From a virus: 56,578 bases of DNA. Below, in pieces: positions 31,039 to 39,726 of this stretch. The DNA lies in IMG/VR virus record IMGVR_UViG_3300030012_003637, positions 1 through 56,578 of that record; one strand, 5' to 3'. Made by a program: the position numbers and the translations under genes. The notes under the pieces are model-generated. The model did no database searches and had not been told where the DNA came from. It saw only the letters and a list, made by a program, of their open reading frames with translations. Numbering within the stretch: position 1 is the first letter of the stretch; the number at the start of each line of letters is the position of its first letter.

Positions 31039-31943
31039 AAGTAGCTTTTTTTACAGAGATGAATTTCATAGGAAAAATTCCTAGAAATCATACTAATATG
31101 AGAACTGAATTTGCTTGGATGGTAGCTTTAGATGCTGATCATTATAATATTAATCAAGTCCCAGAAGATAAATATGACTTAGGTATCATAATAATTCCTA
31201 AGAAAAATCCTGATATAGATCTAGCTCAAATTAAAGAGTACTGTAATAAGGTAGCAGTTATGCAAGAAGGTCCACATTGGTATTTTCAAGATTATGATAT
31301 AGCTAGACAAGTTCATTATTATAATAGCTTACAAAAGGCTGATATTATATTTGCACATAATAAAAAAGATAAAGAATACTATCAAGGACTAACTCAACAT
31401 AAAGATATTAGAGTTATGCAATCGTTAATGATAGAAGATAGTATAGATATTAATTCTTTAACTGATAGTAAAGATAGAAAAAATTGTATTATAGGAGGTA
31501 ATTTTGTATCATGGTATGGAGGTTTTGATTCATTTATTGTAGCTAATAATGTATTTAAATCAGATGAAATATATGCTCCTTCAATGGGAAGAAAGCAAGA
31601 AGGAGAAGAAAATTTAATAAAGCATATTCCTTATACTGAATGGAATGACTGGATAAAACAACTTAGTAAATTTAGAGTAGGAATACATCTAATGAGAACT
31701 CATGCTGCAGGAACTTTTGCATTAAACTGTGCTTACTTAGGGATTCCTTGTATAGGTTATAAAGGTTTAGATACTCAAGAAACTTTACATCCATCTCTAA
31801 GCATAGACGTAGGTGATATAAATAAAGCTAATGAATTATTAAAGACTTTAAATAATAATAAAGATTTTTATGATAAGTGTAAAGAAGAAGCTAAAAAAAA
31901 CTATGATAAGTTTTATCATGAGAGAAATTTTAAAATAGATTAA
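31035..31943 (+). CDS. Putative glycosyltransferase (GT-B-like)
   Basis: 302 aa. GIHLMRTHAAGTFALNCAYLG near residues 215-240 corresponds to the donor-binding helix region in GT-B enzymes, and a C-terminal AKKNYDKFYHE helix is typical. N-terminal MKVAFFTEMNFIG begins the first Rossmann strand. Assigned by layout and neighbours. Confidence 0.6.
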   Translation: MKVAFFTEMNFIGKIPRNHTNMRTEFAWMVALDADHYNINQVPEDKYDLGIIIIPKKNPDIDLAQIKEYCNKVAVMQEGPHWYFQDYDIARQVHYYNSLQKADIIFAHNKKDKEYYQGLTQHKDIRVMQSLMIEDSIDINSLTDSKDRKNCIIGGNFVSWYGGFDSFIVANNVFKSDEIYAPSMGRKQEGEENLIKHIPYTEWNDWIKQLSKFRVGIHLMRTHAAGTFALNCAYLGIPCIGYKGLDTQETLHPSLSIDVGDINKANELLKTLNNNKDFYDKCKEEAKKNYDKFYHERNFKID

Positions 31944-31944
31944 T

Positions 31945-32385
31945 ATGAAAAAATATAAATTAGGATTCACAGCAGGTAACTTTGATTTATTACACCCTGG
32001 TTACATATATACATTTCAAGAAGCTAAAAGACATTGTGATAAACTATTAATTTTTCTACATGAAGATCCTTCTGCAACTAGATATAGTAAATACAAACCA
32101 GTTATATCTTTATATGAAAGGTATAATGTTCTTATGGCCGTACAGTATGTAGATGAAGTAGTTACTTATCAGACTGAGGAAGATTTAATAAAGTTAATAC
32201 AATTTTATAAACCTGATTTAAGAATATTAGGAGACGATTATATAGGCAAAAGATATACAGGAGATCATTTACCTATTGATGTAATTTTTACTACAAGATC
32301 CCATGGATGGTCAACAACTAAACTTAAAAACTTAATTACTAAACAAACTATGAAGCAAAATCCTGACGTAATAAAAGAAAAATAG
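31945..32385 (+). CDS. Cytidylyltransferase-like protein (TagD/RfaE-like)
   Basis: 146 aa. GFTAGNFDLLHPGYIY at residues 7-22 aligns with the HxGH loop of nucleotidyltransferases, but the second His is Tyr (HPGY). SHGWSTTKLK near the C-terminus corresponds to the I-S-T-T motif. It would activate a sugar or alditol phosphate with CTP. The His change could lower or alter activity. It is the last gene before promoter P8. Confidence 0.75.
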   Translation: MKKYKLGFTAGNFDLLHPGYIYTFQEAKRHCDKLLIFLHEDPSATRYSKYKPVISLYERYNVLMAVQYVDEVVTYQTEEDLIKLIQFYKPDLRILGDDYIGKRYTGDHLPIDVIFTTRSHGWSTTKLKNLITKQTMKQNPDVIKEK

Positions 32386-32414
32386 TTGTTTTTCTGATAG
32401 TTTTTTACTATATT
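32385..32414 (+). promoter_or_regulatory. Promoter P8 (TTG-N20-TATATT)
   Basis: TTG 32386-32388, TATATT 32409-32414, spacer 20 nt. ATG 32421 is exactly where transcription should begin, 6 nt past the hexamer, so the RmlB-like mRNA is probably leaderless. Confidence 0.8.
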
Positions 32415-32420
32415 ATATTA

Positions 32421-33308
32421 ATGAGAGTAGTAGTAACAGGAGGTTTCGGTTTTATAGGATCATCATTTGTAAATTATTTAGACTCTTTAGGACATGACGT
32501 CTTAATAGTAGATAAGATTACTTATGCTGCTAATGTAGATAATATTCATGCTGCTAATAATACTATTCTAGCTGTAGAAAAAGATATTTGTGATGTAACT
32601 GCAGAAGATCTAGGAGATTATGAATACTTAGTTAACTTTGCTGCTGAATCTCATGTTGATAATTCTATTAAAGATGGAAGACCTTTTGTTAGGAGTAATG
32701 TAGAAGGAACTTTTAATTTATTAGAACTAGCTAGAAAAAATTCTTATCTTAAAAAGTTTATTCAAATATCAACTGATGAGGTTTATGGCGATATGGAAGA
32801 TTATGGAGAGGGTGTATTAGCTAATGAAACATTTCCTCTCATGGGATCATCATATTACTCTTCTACTAAAGCATCAGCTGATTTATTAGTTCAAGCAGCA
32901 GGACGTACTTATGGACTACCTTATTTAATTACTCGTACTTGTAATAATTTTGGAGTTAAACAGAATAAAGAAAAGTTTATACCGACTATTTTTAACTGTA
33001 TAAATAACGATATTGAAATTCCTATTTACGGTGATGGTAATCAGATTAGAGAATGGATATGGGTAGAAGATAATGTAAAAATACTCTATAAATTAATGTT
33101 AGAAAATACAGGAGTAGAAAATATAGGATCAGGAGATAGATGGACTAACAGAGAACTTATTCAGTTAATAGCTGATATTTCAAATAAAGAGATTAAATTT
33201 AAATTTGTAGAAGATAGATTAGGACATGATACTAGATATGGAATGCAAACTAATTTTCAAGATTATAAATTTAAATTACTAGAAGAATATTTAAAAGAAC
33301 AATTATGA
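32421..33308 (+). CDS. dTDP-glucose 4,6-dehydratase-like protein (RmlB)
   Basis: 295 aa, short-chain dehydrogenase of the extended type. TGGFGFIGSSF at residues 6-16 binds NAD, FAAESHVDNSI is the RmlB-type loop, ISTDEVYGD supplies the acid and base residues, and YYSSTKASADLL the Y-x-x-x-K. RTCNNFGV and EWIWVEDNV are further RmlB marks. It makes a 4-keto-6-deoxy nucleotide sugar, a likely substrate for the DegT-type dehydratase at 27066. Confidence 0.88.
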   Translation: MRVVVTGGFGFIGSSFVNYLDSLGHDVLIVDKITYAANVDNIHAANNTILAVEKDICDVTAEDLGDYEYLVNFAAESHVDNSIKDGRPFVRSNVEGTFNLLELARKNSYLKKFIQISTDEVYGDMEDYGEGVLANETFPLMGSSYYSSTKASADLLVQAAGRTYGLPYLITRTCNNFGVKQNKEKFIPTIFNCINNDIEIPIYGDGNQIREWIWVEDNVKILYKLMLENTGVENIGSGDRWTNRELIQLIADISNKEIKFKFVEDRLGHDTRYGMQTNFQDYKFKLLEEYLKEQL

Positions 33309-34147
33309 TAGCTTTGGTAACAGGCGGTGCTGGATTTGTAGGTACCAATTTAATTAAAAGACTTCTCAAAGAAGGATACGAAGTAATTAGTATAGATAAC
33401 TACTTTACTGGCTTTGAACATAATCATGTAGATGGAGCTTATTATATCAATGAAGATATTAGAACGATAGATTATGAAGCTTTGAAAAAACCTACTGTAA
33501 TATATCATTTAGCTGCCTTAGCTAGAATACAACCTTCATTTGATAACCCAGTTGAATGTTTTGATATAAATGCTAAAGGTACTTTAAGACTAGCTCATTA
33601 TGCTGCTAAAAATGATATACCTTTATTTTATGCAGGAACTTCTTCTAAACATAGCGGTAAATTTAAAAACCCTTATACGTTTACAAAAGATATTGGAGAA
33701 GATATAGTAAAACTATATCAAGAGCATTATAATTTAAAAGCAAGTATAGCTAGATTTTATAATGTTTATGGTCCTAATCAATTATGTGAAGGTCCATATT
33801 GTACTGTAATAGGTATATGGATTAAAGCATTAGAGGATAGTAAACCTTTATTAATAACTGGAGATGGAGAACAAAGAAGAGATTTTACTCATGTAGATGA
33901 TATAGTAGAAGCTTTGTATTTAATGGATGAGAATCAAGCTTTTGGTTTTGAATTTGAATTAGGTAGAGGAAAAAATAACTCTTTAAATGAGTTAATAGAA
34001 TTTATTAATCCTCCTCAAAAAGAATATATCCCAGCTAGACCTGGAGAAGCTAGAGTTACTCTTAATACCGATCAAACAGCTAGTAAGGTTTTAGGTTGGG
34101 ATCCTAAAATTAATATTGAAGATTATATAAAAAATGGATTTGAATAA
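33305..34147 (+). CDS. NAD-dependent nucleotide-sugar epimerase/dehydratase
   Basis: 280 aa. TGGAGFVGTNLIKRL at residues 6-20 and HLAALARIQPS, SSKHSG and YTFTKDIGED (Y-x-x-x-K) are the extended SDR marks, closest to UDP-glucose 4-epimerase relatives. YNVYGPNQ is also typical. Overlaps its neighbours (4 bp and 14 bp). Confidence 0.85.
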   Translation: MIALVTGGAGFVGTNLIKRLLKEGYEVISIDNYFTGFEHNHVDGAYYINEDIRTIDYEALKKPTVIYHLAALARIQPSFDNPVECFDINAKGTLRLAHYAAKNDIPLFYAGTSSKHSGKFKNPYTFTKDIGEDIVKLYQEHYNLKASIARFYNVYGPNQLCEGPYCTVIGIWIKALEDSKPLLITGDGEQRRDFTHVDDIVEALYLMDENQAFGFEFELGRGKNNSLNELIEFINPPQKEYIPARPGEARVTLNTDQTASKVLGWDPKINIEDYIKNGFE

Positions 34148-35291
34148 ATTTACTTTTGTTATTCCTTCTAGAAATAATCTAGAGTTTTTAAAATTAGCTT
34201 ATGAATCTATACGTAATTTAGAAACTAAGCATGAAATTTTAGTTTTAGATGATGCTTCAGAAGATGGTACATCGTCTTGGATCGAAGAACAAAATGATGA
34301 AGACTTAATAACTTTTTATAATCCTGGACCAGAAAGGATTGGAATAGTAGGAATGTTTGATAAGGGAATAGAATTAGCTCGTACAGATATCATAATGGCT
34401 TTTCATGCTGATATGGTTGCATGTAAAGATTTAGATAAAAATATTCTTAAACATTTAGATAAAGGAGTAGTAGTCTCTGCCACAAGAGTAGAACCTCCTT
34501 TACATCCAGATGGTCCAGAGAAAATTATTCGTAATTATGGAATAGAAGCAGATGAATTTAACTTTGAAGCTTGGTATTCCGGAAGTGAATCATTAAAAGA
34601 AAATAAAACTACTGAGGGTATATTTGCTCCTTGGTGTATGTTTAAAGAAGATTTTTTTAAAGTAGGAGGTCATGATAAATTATTTGCCCCTCAATCTAAA
34701 GAAGACTCAGACTTATTTAATAGATTTCAATTAAACGGATATAAATTTATTCAACCTTGGGATGCTTTAGTATATCATTTTACTTCTAGAGGTTCTAGAT
34801 TTAATAAGTATTCTGGAGGTTCAGCTGGAAAGAATTCAAACGAATGGTTAAAGACTACTACTAAGAATGGAAGAAACTTTTTACGTAAATGGGGTCATTT
34901 TGTAATGCATGATCAGTATATGAAACCTATAATACCTAACAAGTATGATGTTGGCTTTATAATTAAAAATTGTGATAATGATATGCTTGCTTTATTAGAA
35001 CCTTATTGTGATACTATATATGTTGATTGTGACTATTCAGATTATATAAAAGAAGAGCAGCAAAATACTTTAATTAATTTATCAACAAGAGTTTTACCTT
35101 ACGATAATGAAAAGCAAAACTCAATTTTAATTGAAGTAGATAGAAAAGAGTTTAACGAACAAGATATGATTATTATCCAAAAGCTCTCCCAGATATTAGA
35201 TGATAGTGGTAAAGTTGGAGAATTTAAATTAAATAATCTATTTATTAATATAATTAAGTATGAAAAAATTAATCATAGAATTTACGCATAA
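34134..35291 (+). CDS. Glycosyltransferase family 2
   Basis: 385 aa. FTFVIPSRNNLEFL at the N-terminus, LDDASEDGTSSW (nucleotide site) and MAFHADMV (D-x-D variant, around residue 89) fit GT2. The C-terminal third (after about 260) is a separate alpha/beta part of unknown role. It ends the glycan island; its 3' end overlaps a small gene by 32 bp. Confidence 0.85.
   Translation: MDLNKFTFVIPSRNNLEFLKLAYESIRNLETKHEILVLDDASEDGTSSWIEEQNDEDLITFYNPGPERIGIVGMFDKGIELARTDIIMAFHADMVACKDLDKNILKHLDKGVVVSATRVEPPLHPDGPEKIIRNYGIEADEFNFEAWYSGSESLKENKTTEGIFAPWCMFKEDFFKVGGHDKLFAPQSKEDSDLFNRFQLNGYKFIQPWDALVYHFTSRGSRFNKYSGGSAGKNSNEWLKTTTKNGRNFLRKWGHFVMHDQYMKPIIPNKYDVGFIIKNCDNDMLALLEPYCDTIYVDCDYSDYIKEEQQNTLINLSTRVLPYDNEKQNSILIEVDRKEFNEQDMIIIQKLSQILDDSGKVGEFKLNNLFINIIKYEKINHRIYA
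35238..35253 (+). promoter_or_regulatory. Candidate late promoter motif (class B)
   Basis: CTATTTATTAATATAA inside the 3' end of the GT2 gene, 6 nt before ATG 35260. A very close copy occurs at 35437. Confidence 0.45.
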
Positions 35292-35436
35292 ATCTGGAGA
35301 AGTAGAAGAGATAGAATTTGTAACTGATAGAGGTTATGATTGGACTGTTGAGCAATGGACTAGAAATAGATGGATTGTAGACCATAAATTAATATCAGAA
35401 GAAAACGTAAATAACAAAAAAATGCTATTAGGCTAA
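35260..35436 (+). CDS. Unknown small protein
   Basis: 58 aa, ATG 35260 to TAA 35434-35436, in a different frame from the GT2 gene whose end it overlaps. It has a regular strand pattern and RGYDWTVEQWTRNRW. No domain. Class B motifs lie on both sides. Confidence 0.55.
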   Translation: MKKLIIEFTHKSGEVEEIEFVTDRGYDWTVEQWTRNRWIVDHKLISEENVNNKKMLLG

Positions 35437-35451
35437 CTATTTATTAATATG
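35437..35451 (+). promoter_or_regulatory. Candidate late promoter motif (class B), overlapping a start codon
   Basis: CTATTTATTAATATG, where the last three bases are the start codon of the next gene at 35449. If it is a promoter, transcription would begin at or after the ATG, so it could also serve as a translation or processing signal. Confidence 0.4.
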
Positions 35452-35808
35452 AAAATCGAAAACCTTATTAAACAAATTACTGAATCTGCAAAAATCAATT
35501 TTGCTGGACATCAATTTGTCTTAAAAGTTGACACTAACGAAGATCCTCAAAAGAAAGGAGTTAAAGTTCAATTCATTCCTACCGAATTTGGATCAATGAC
35601 TAGAACTGAACAAAATGATATTGCTATTGAATTAGAAGAAAGACTAGAAAAAGGTCTTGCTGAATATGATTTAAGAGTAGAAAGAGATAGAAACTTAAAA
35701 GACAAAACTATTATTGGATTTTTTATTTATATAGAATATTTTGATAAAATTATTAGAAAAGCTTTATCAAAACAAAATCCAGATACAATTGATGAACCAG
35801 AAGTATGA
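35449..35808 (+). CDS. Unknown protein
   Basis: 119 aa, helical and charged. FIPTEFGSMTRTEQND and the C-terminal YIEYFDKIIRKALSK show no known motif. It overlaps the next gene by 4 bp. Likely a phage structural or assembly accessory by context, but not shown. Confidence 0.55.
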   Translation: MKIENLIKQITESAKINFAGHQFVLKVDTNEDPQKKGVKVQFIPTEFGSMTRTEQNDIAIELEERLEKGLAEYDLRVERDRNLKDKTIIGFFIYIEYFDKIIRKALSKQNPDTIDEPEV

Positions 35809-36206
35809 GCAAACCAGAAGCTGTAATTAAAAGAACTTTTCATAATATTTATCCAATTCGTTTCAGAATTAAAAAGAAACAGTTAGATAGGTCTTCCTTT
35901 AATAGAAAACTTTTTATAGATCTTTGTACTAATTTAAAGAAAGTAGAAATTAGAAGAGATCACTTATTACAAGCAGTTGGTATAGATGTTACAGCTTTTG
36001 AAGACTTATACTTTCATATAATTGAAAACTTACTTAATCTTTCTTTTAATAAAGAACAACTTAATCTTTTACATACTTACCTCTATGAATTATCTCCTAA
36101 TGATGAATGGGATGGTTTTATTGAATTAAAAATAGGAAATACTATGAGAAAATTCAATATAAAAGAGCCTAAACAAGTATGGGAAATACTGCAATTAATT
36201 AAGTAA
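35805..36206 (+). CDS. Unknown protein
   Basis: 133 aa, basic at the N-terminus (FRIKKKQLDR) and helical after that. No recognised domain. Coupled to the preceding gene by ATGA; followed by promoter P9. Confidence 0.55.
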   Translation: MSKPEAVIKRTFHNIYPIRFRIKKKQLDRSSFNRKLFIDLCTNLKKVEIRRDHLLQAVGIDVTAFEDLYFHIIENLLNLSFNKEQLNLLHTYLYELSPNDEWDGFIELKIGNTMRKFNIKEPKQVWEILQLIK

Positions 36207-36209
36207 AAA

Positions 36210-36239
36210 GTTGGTTTTCTGAGATATTTTTCTTATATT
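36210..36239 (+). promoter_or_regulatory. Promoter P9 (TTG-N20-TATATT)
   Basis: TTG 36211-36213, TATATT 36234-36239, spacer 20 nt. The leader has AAAAAGGTTATGTTATG; the first ATG is in another frame and the gene starts at 36262. Confidence 0.78.
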
Positions 36240-36261
36240 TATATAGTAAAAAGGTTATGTT

Positions 36262-36738
36262 ATGTTCGTTTGGTACCTACATGGTTTAGAATCTCCTGCT
36301 GGAGGTCCAAAAGTTGACTTCTTAGAAAGTATTGCTGATAAAGTATTTGCTCCTCAGATAGATTATAGAAATCTAAATTCATTTAAAAGTTTATTAGATA
36401 TCGCTAAAAAATTATATCCTCCTGATTTAATTATAGGCTCTTCTATGGGAGGGTACTTTGCAGATGCTTTAGGAAGTCATTTAGGCGTTGATGTTTTACT
36501 ATTTAATCCTGCATTACATAGTAGACCGATTGAACCTATAGGAGTTACTTATGGTGATAATAAATGGAAAAGAAACTTTGTTGTTGGAATGGAGGATAGT
36601 GTTATAGATCCTAAACGTACTAAAGCTTATAAAAACTTACCTGATAGTTGGACTGAGATAAAAGGAATGGGGCATAGAATTAGTATCGAAGTATTTAAAG
36701 ATATTTATAATAAAGTCATACTAAATGAAACTAACTAA
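36262..36738 (+). CDS. YqiA-like (UPF0227) alpha/beta-hydrolase
   Basis: 158 aa. LHGLESPAGGPK is the oxyanion loop, IIGSSMGGYFAD (nucleophile Ser, about residue 67) the elbow, and MGHRIS the catalytic His. An acid residue lies in MEDSVID. The size is close to YqiA, an esterase/CoA thioesterase-like family. No signal peptide. Its phage role is unknown. Confidence 0.82.
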   Translation: MFVWYLHGLESPAGGPKVDFLESIADKVFAPQIDYRNLNSFKSLLDIAKKLYPPDLIIGSSMGGYFADALGSHLGVDVLLFNPALHSRPIEPIGVTYGDNKWKRNFVVGMEDSVIDPKRTKAYKNLPDSWTEIKGMGHRISIEVFKDIYNKVILNETN

Positions 36739-37249
36739 AATATTATTAGAAAATAACTGGAGACCTTTGACTTCTTCTGAAGTTAAAAATGATAAAGATG
36801 AATTATTTAAAATGATAGATAATGCATATGCTCCTTTAGGAGGTCATCCAAACGTTACTAATCCAAACGATATCGATACAGCAGCAGATGGATATATAGT
36901 AATAGATTTAGATGATGATCCAGAAGATGATGCCACTATAATGACTAAGCAAAGACCTGGAGGTACTAAATTAGTAGGCATGGGTCATGATGGATCTAAA
37001 CCTGCTAAATCAGCTGCAGTTGCAAAAACAGTTAGTAGTTTAAATAAAAACGGATACTACATAGAAGTTTCCGGAAAGATATTAGATATTCTTAAAGCTA
37101 AAGGTGTAGCTATAGTAGATGATGAAGATACAGTTAGAAAAGCTTTAAAAGGTAAAGAAATAGTTTGGCATGGTGATGGCTCTTATGATAGAGTAATAGG
37201 AACTAAAAAGATAAGAAAAGTTATGATGGGTAAACCAAAAATAACTTAA
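36725..37249 (+). CDS. Unknown phage protein, possibly GNAT-like
   Basis: 174 aa. It has NAYAPLGGHPNVTNP, an acidic DLDDDPEDD stretch and GHDGSKPAKSA, with a closing strand-loop (GYYIEVSGKILDIL). Proteins with this pattern in T4-like phages have been annotated as acetyltransferase-like; I cannot confirm it. Overlaps the hydrolase gene by 14 bp. Confidence 0.5.
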   Translation: MKLTKILLENNWRPLTSSEVKNDKDELFKMIDNAYAPLGGHPNVTNPNDIDTAADGYIVIDLDDDPEDDATIMTKQRPGGTKLVGMGHDGSKPAKSAAVAKTVSSLNKNGYYIEVSGKILDILKAKGVAIVDDEDTVRKALKGKEIVWHGDGSYDRVIGTKKIRKVMMGKPKIT

Positions 37250-37255
37250 GTTTTA

Positions 37256-37285
37256 GTTGTTTTTCTGAATATTTATGCTTATATT
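37256..37285 (+). promoter_or_regulatory. Promoter P10 (TTG-N20-TATATT)
   Basis: TTG 37257-37259, TATATT 37280-37285, spacer 20 nt, 28 nt before the next ATG with an AACGGTTATAT leader. Confidence 0.78.
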
Positions 37286-37313
37286 TAAGCTGAACTAATT
37301 TAAACGGTTATAT

Positions 37314-37706
37314 ATGAAATTAAAAATGATCCCTTGTCCTAAATGTGAAAACCCTTTTCCTGAAAAAAGAAAAGAATTAGGTTATCACGTATGTGTAAAT
37401 TGTTCCACCACAGATAAAGTAGTTGGTATTACTACGGTAGAAGGTACCGGAGACCATACCTGGAATGATATTATCATTATGGATAGAAAAAAAGCTATTA
37501 GTATAGCTCAAAAAGAAGCTGAAATTACTGGCAGAAGAGTAGAGATCGATATTGAAGTTCAAGACTATGAAAAAGATGAAGAAGCAGTATCTCAATCAGC
37601 TAATGAAGCTATTACTAAATCTTTAAGTGAATCTCAACAGGACCAAAATTATGATGTATTTGATCCTAATAAACAATTCGAAGGTATACAAGGAATTGAT
37701 TACTAA
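37314..37706 (+). CDS. Zinc-ribbon protein with acidic tail
   Basis: 130 aa. CPKCENPFPEKRKELGYHVC-like N-terminal part supplies two Cys pairs (CPKC and CVNC) about 22 residues apart. The rest is a helix and an acidic, Gln/Ser-rich tail. Looks like a small DNA- or RNA-binding adaptor. No enzyme motif. Confidence 0.62.
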   Translation: MKLKMIPCPKCENPFPEKRKELGYHVCVNCSTTDKVVGITTVEGTGDHTWNDIIIMDRKKAISIAQKEAEITGRRVEIDIEVQDYEKDEEAVSQSANEAITKSLSESQQDQNYDVFDPNKQFEGIQGIDY

Positions 37707-38110
37707 TGTCTTGGATAGGAAAAAATAGAGCAATTTCAGCTATAGATTGGATTGAAGAGAATAAACCTCAAGATGGTCCTTTTATAGTATTTTATAAAGA
37801 CGATCCTATATCAGTTACTACGGATATTAATGAATCTAAAAATAAACAAGTTAGATGGGAGATGCATTTCAAAGATGGTAAAAGAGCTGATGGTAACTCA
37901 TATGGATGGTTTTGGGATGGTACTCTTAAACAAATATTAGGCTGGAAAGATAATAAAAAGCATGGCGCTAATATTAGATTTTATCCTAATGGAATGGTAG
38001 TTGATCAATGGAATTATAAAAATGGAATCAGAGATGGGATATGGATATCTAGAAATAAAGATGGTTCTATAAGAAAAAAAACTATTTACGATAATGGCAA
38101 GACCAAGTAA
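37706..38110 (+). CDS. MORN-repeat (MORN_2) protein
   Basis: 134 aa. Repeated strands of the form W-x-x-x-x-x-D-G-x-x-x (WEMHFKDGKR, FWDGTLKQILGW, FYPNGMVVDQWNYKNG, RNKDGSIRKKTIYDNG) are the MORN_2 pattern found in toxin-antitoxin-related and other repeat proteins. It starts on the stop codon of the preceding gene and overlaps the HNH gene by 17 bp. Confidence 0.78.
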   Translation: MSWIGKNRAISAIDWIEENKPQDGPFIVFYKDDPISVTTDINESKNKQVRWEMHFKDGKRADGNSYGWFWDGTLKQILGWKDNKKHGANIRFYPNGMVVDQWNYKNGIRDGIWISRNKDGSIRKKTIYDNGKTK

Positions 38111-38723
38111 GATACTAACTAAAGAAGATATTCTAAGAGCTCAGAAGATGACTAGATCTAATTTTGCAGCTGCTAGATACCTTCACGTTTCTTATAACCA
38201 TTATAAGAAGTATGCTAAAATGTATAAAGATGATAATGGAGTAAGCTTATTAGAGGTTCATAAAAATCAAGCAGGAAAAGGTATTCCTAAATTTTTATCT
38301 AATAAAGGTAAAGAGCCTCCTTTAATGGATTTATTGGAAGGCAGAATACCTATAGAGCATTTTGATGCACAGAAAGTTAAATCTAGAATTATTCAAGAAT
38401 GTCTTTTAGAAGAGAAATGTGCTAAGTGTGACTTTATGGAAAGAAGAGTTCATGATACTAAAGTACCTTTAATTCTTACGCATAAAGATAAAAATAGAAA
38501 AAATTGGCATTTAGATAATTTAGAGTTTTTATGCTATAATTGTGCATTCTTATATTATGCTGATCCGATAACTGAACAACAAGTTCATGCAATGGAAGAC
38601 TATGTTGATAAGTCTAAAGAAGAGCACAACTGGCAATTGGATGAACATCATATAGAACATCTTAAAGAACTTGGACTATACGAAGATATAAACCCAGGTG
38701 ATGAGTTCATAGAAAAATATTAA
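38094..38723 (+). CDS. HNH-type zinc-finger endonuclease-like protein with N-terminal HTH
   Basis: 209 aa. The first 60 residues look like a helix-turn-helix (FAAARYLHVSYNHYKKY). CAKCDFMERR, LTHKDKNRKNWHLDNLEFLCYNC (about residues 111-156) give the two Cys pairs and the H-x-x-x-N-x-x-x-x-N-L core of HNH enzymes. It may be a homing endonuclease or a DNA-binding regulator. No flanking intron seen. Confidence 0.7.
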   Translation: MARPSKILTKEDILRAQKMTRSNFAAARYLHVSYNHYKKYAKMYKDDNGVSLLEVHKNQAGKGIPKFLSNKGKEPPLMDLLEGRIPIEHFDAQKVKSRIIQECLLEEKCAKCDFMERRVHDTKVPLILTHKDKNRKNWHLDNLEFLCYNCAFLYYADPITEQQVHAMEDYVDKSKEEHNWQLDEHHIEHLKELGLYEDINPGDEFIEKY

Positions 38724-38738
38724 CTATTTATAATCATG
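38724..38738 (+). promoter_or_regulatory. Candidate late promoter motif (class B), overlapping a start codon
   Basis: CTATTTATAATCATG; the final ATG is the start at 38736, as in the 35437 copy. Confidence 0.38.
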
Positions 38739-38885
38739 AAAACTAAAAAACATAATAAGTTTTCTACGTTTAAAAAACGTAAACCGCACGAAAGAAAAGT
38801 AGCTGACAGTTTAGTCAAGACTCATGAACGAAATGAAAAGTTACGAGAAAAAGAGATTAGCACTAATATTTTAGATCTCTTCTAG
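38736..38885 (+). CDS. Unknown small basic protein
   Basis: 49 aa, ATG 38736 to TAG 38883-38885. Lys- and Arg-rich (KTKKHNKFSTFKKRKPHERK), helical at the end. Probably nucleic acid binding by charge alone. Confidence 0.5.
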   Translation: MKTKKHNKFSTFKKRKPHERKVADSLVKTHERNEKLREKEISTNILDLF

Positions 38886-38904
38886 TTTAATTTAAAATTA
38901 TTTT

Positions 38905-39495
38905 ATGAGAAAAATAACTTTAGTATTCACTTTAGTAGTAATTTTGTCTGTGCTTACAGCATTCGCAAACATTATAACAGTACCAATAGTTAACACTCCT
39001 CCAGTAAATCAATTAGTTTCTTATCCTTTGGAGTTAAAAAAAATAAAGATAGAAACAAATAAAATAGAACTTAAAGCAAAAGATCATAGTGCATTTTTAA
39101 ATGCAATAGGATTTAGAGAATCGTCAAATAACTATAAAGCAATTAATAGATTAGGGTACTTAGGTAAGTATCAATTCGGTAAAAAAACTTTAAGAGCGAT
39201 AGGTATTTCCGTATCAAAAGAAGAGTTTCTTAATAGCCCTATGATTCAAGAAGAAGCTATGCAGTTGCTTTTAGAACATAATCGAAAAAACCTAAAAAGA
39301 TTTATAAAAAAATATAATAATACTACTGTTCATGGAATATATGTAACCGAGTCAGGAATATTAGCAGCAGCTCACTTAGGAGGCGCAGGTAATATTAGAA
39401 AGTGGTTTAGAAAAGGAGAAGATTTCAAAGACGGATACGGTACTACTATTACATCTTATATGGTAAAATTTCAAGGATATCAGTTGGAATTCTGA
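38905..39495 (+). CDS. Exported lytic transglycosylase/lysozyme-like protein
   Basis: 196 aa. A signal peptide (about residues 1-21) is followed by FLNAIGFRESSNNYKAINR, where the Glu of RES is the likely catalytic acid, and LGKYQFGKKTLRAIGI, the typical lysozyme-fold substrate helix. AAHLGGAGNIRKWF is the C-terminal helix. It probably cuts peptidoglycan in the periplasm, either for lysis or DNA entry. It is separate from the L,D-transpeptidase-like protein. Confidence 0.78.
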   Translation: MRKITLVFTLVVILSVLTAFANIITVPIVNTPPVNQLVSYPLELKKIKIETNKIELKAKDHSAFLNAIGFRESSNNYKAINRLGYLGKYQFGKKTLRAIGISVSKEEFLNSPMIQEEAMQLLLEHNRKNLKRFIKKYNNTTVHGIYVTESGILAAAHLGGAGNIRKWFRKGEDFKDGYGTTITSYMVKFQGYQLEF

Positions 39496-39512
39496 TAAAA
39501 TATTCATATATT
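39483..39512 (+). promoter_or_regulatory. Promoter P11 (TTG-N20-TATATT)
   Basis: TTG 39484-39486, TATATT 39507-39512, spacer 20 nt. It overlaps the end of the lysozyme-like gene; the leader has AAATAAAGGTTATG. Confidence 0.78.
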
Positions 39513-39534
39513 GTAGTATATTAAAATAAAGGTT

Positions 39535-39726
39535 ATGTTTAAAAATATAGTATTCAGTAAAACTGATTTCGATGGAAAAGCTGAAGGAGGTATCTTCTTT
39601 AGATCATTTGAACTTAATAAATTTTTAGAAAGAGTAGAGGCTAGCGACGAAGAAGTTGTTGGTTTAAAGTTCGAAGGAAATAACGTTGAAATTTTAGTTA
39701 ATAAAAATAAAAGAATGTCTGTATAA
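39535..39726 (+). CDS. Unknown small protein
   Basis: 63 aa; short strands and helix, no recognised domain. First of a run of five overlapping genes from promoter P11. Confidence 0.55.
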   Translation: MFKNIVFSKTDFDGKAEGGIFFRSFELNKFLERVEASDEEVVGLKFEGNNVEILVNKNKRMSV

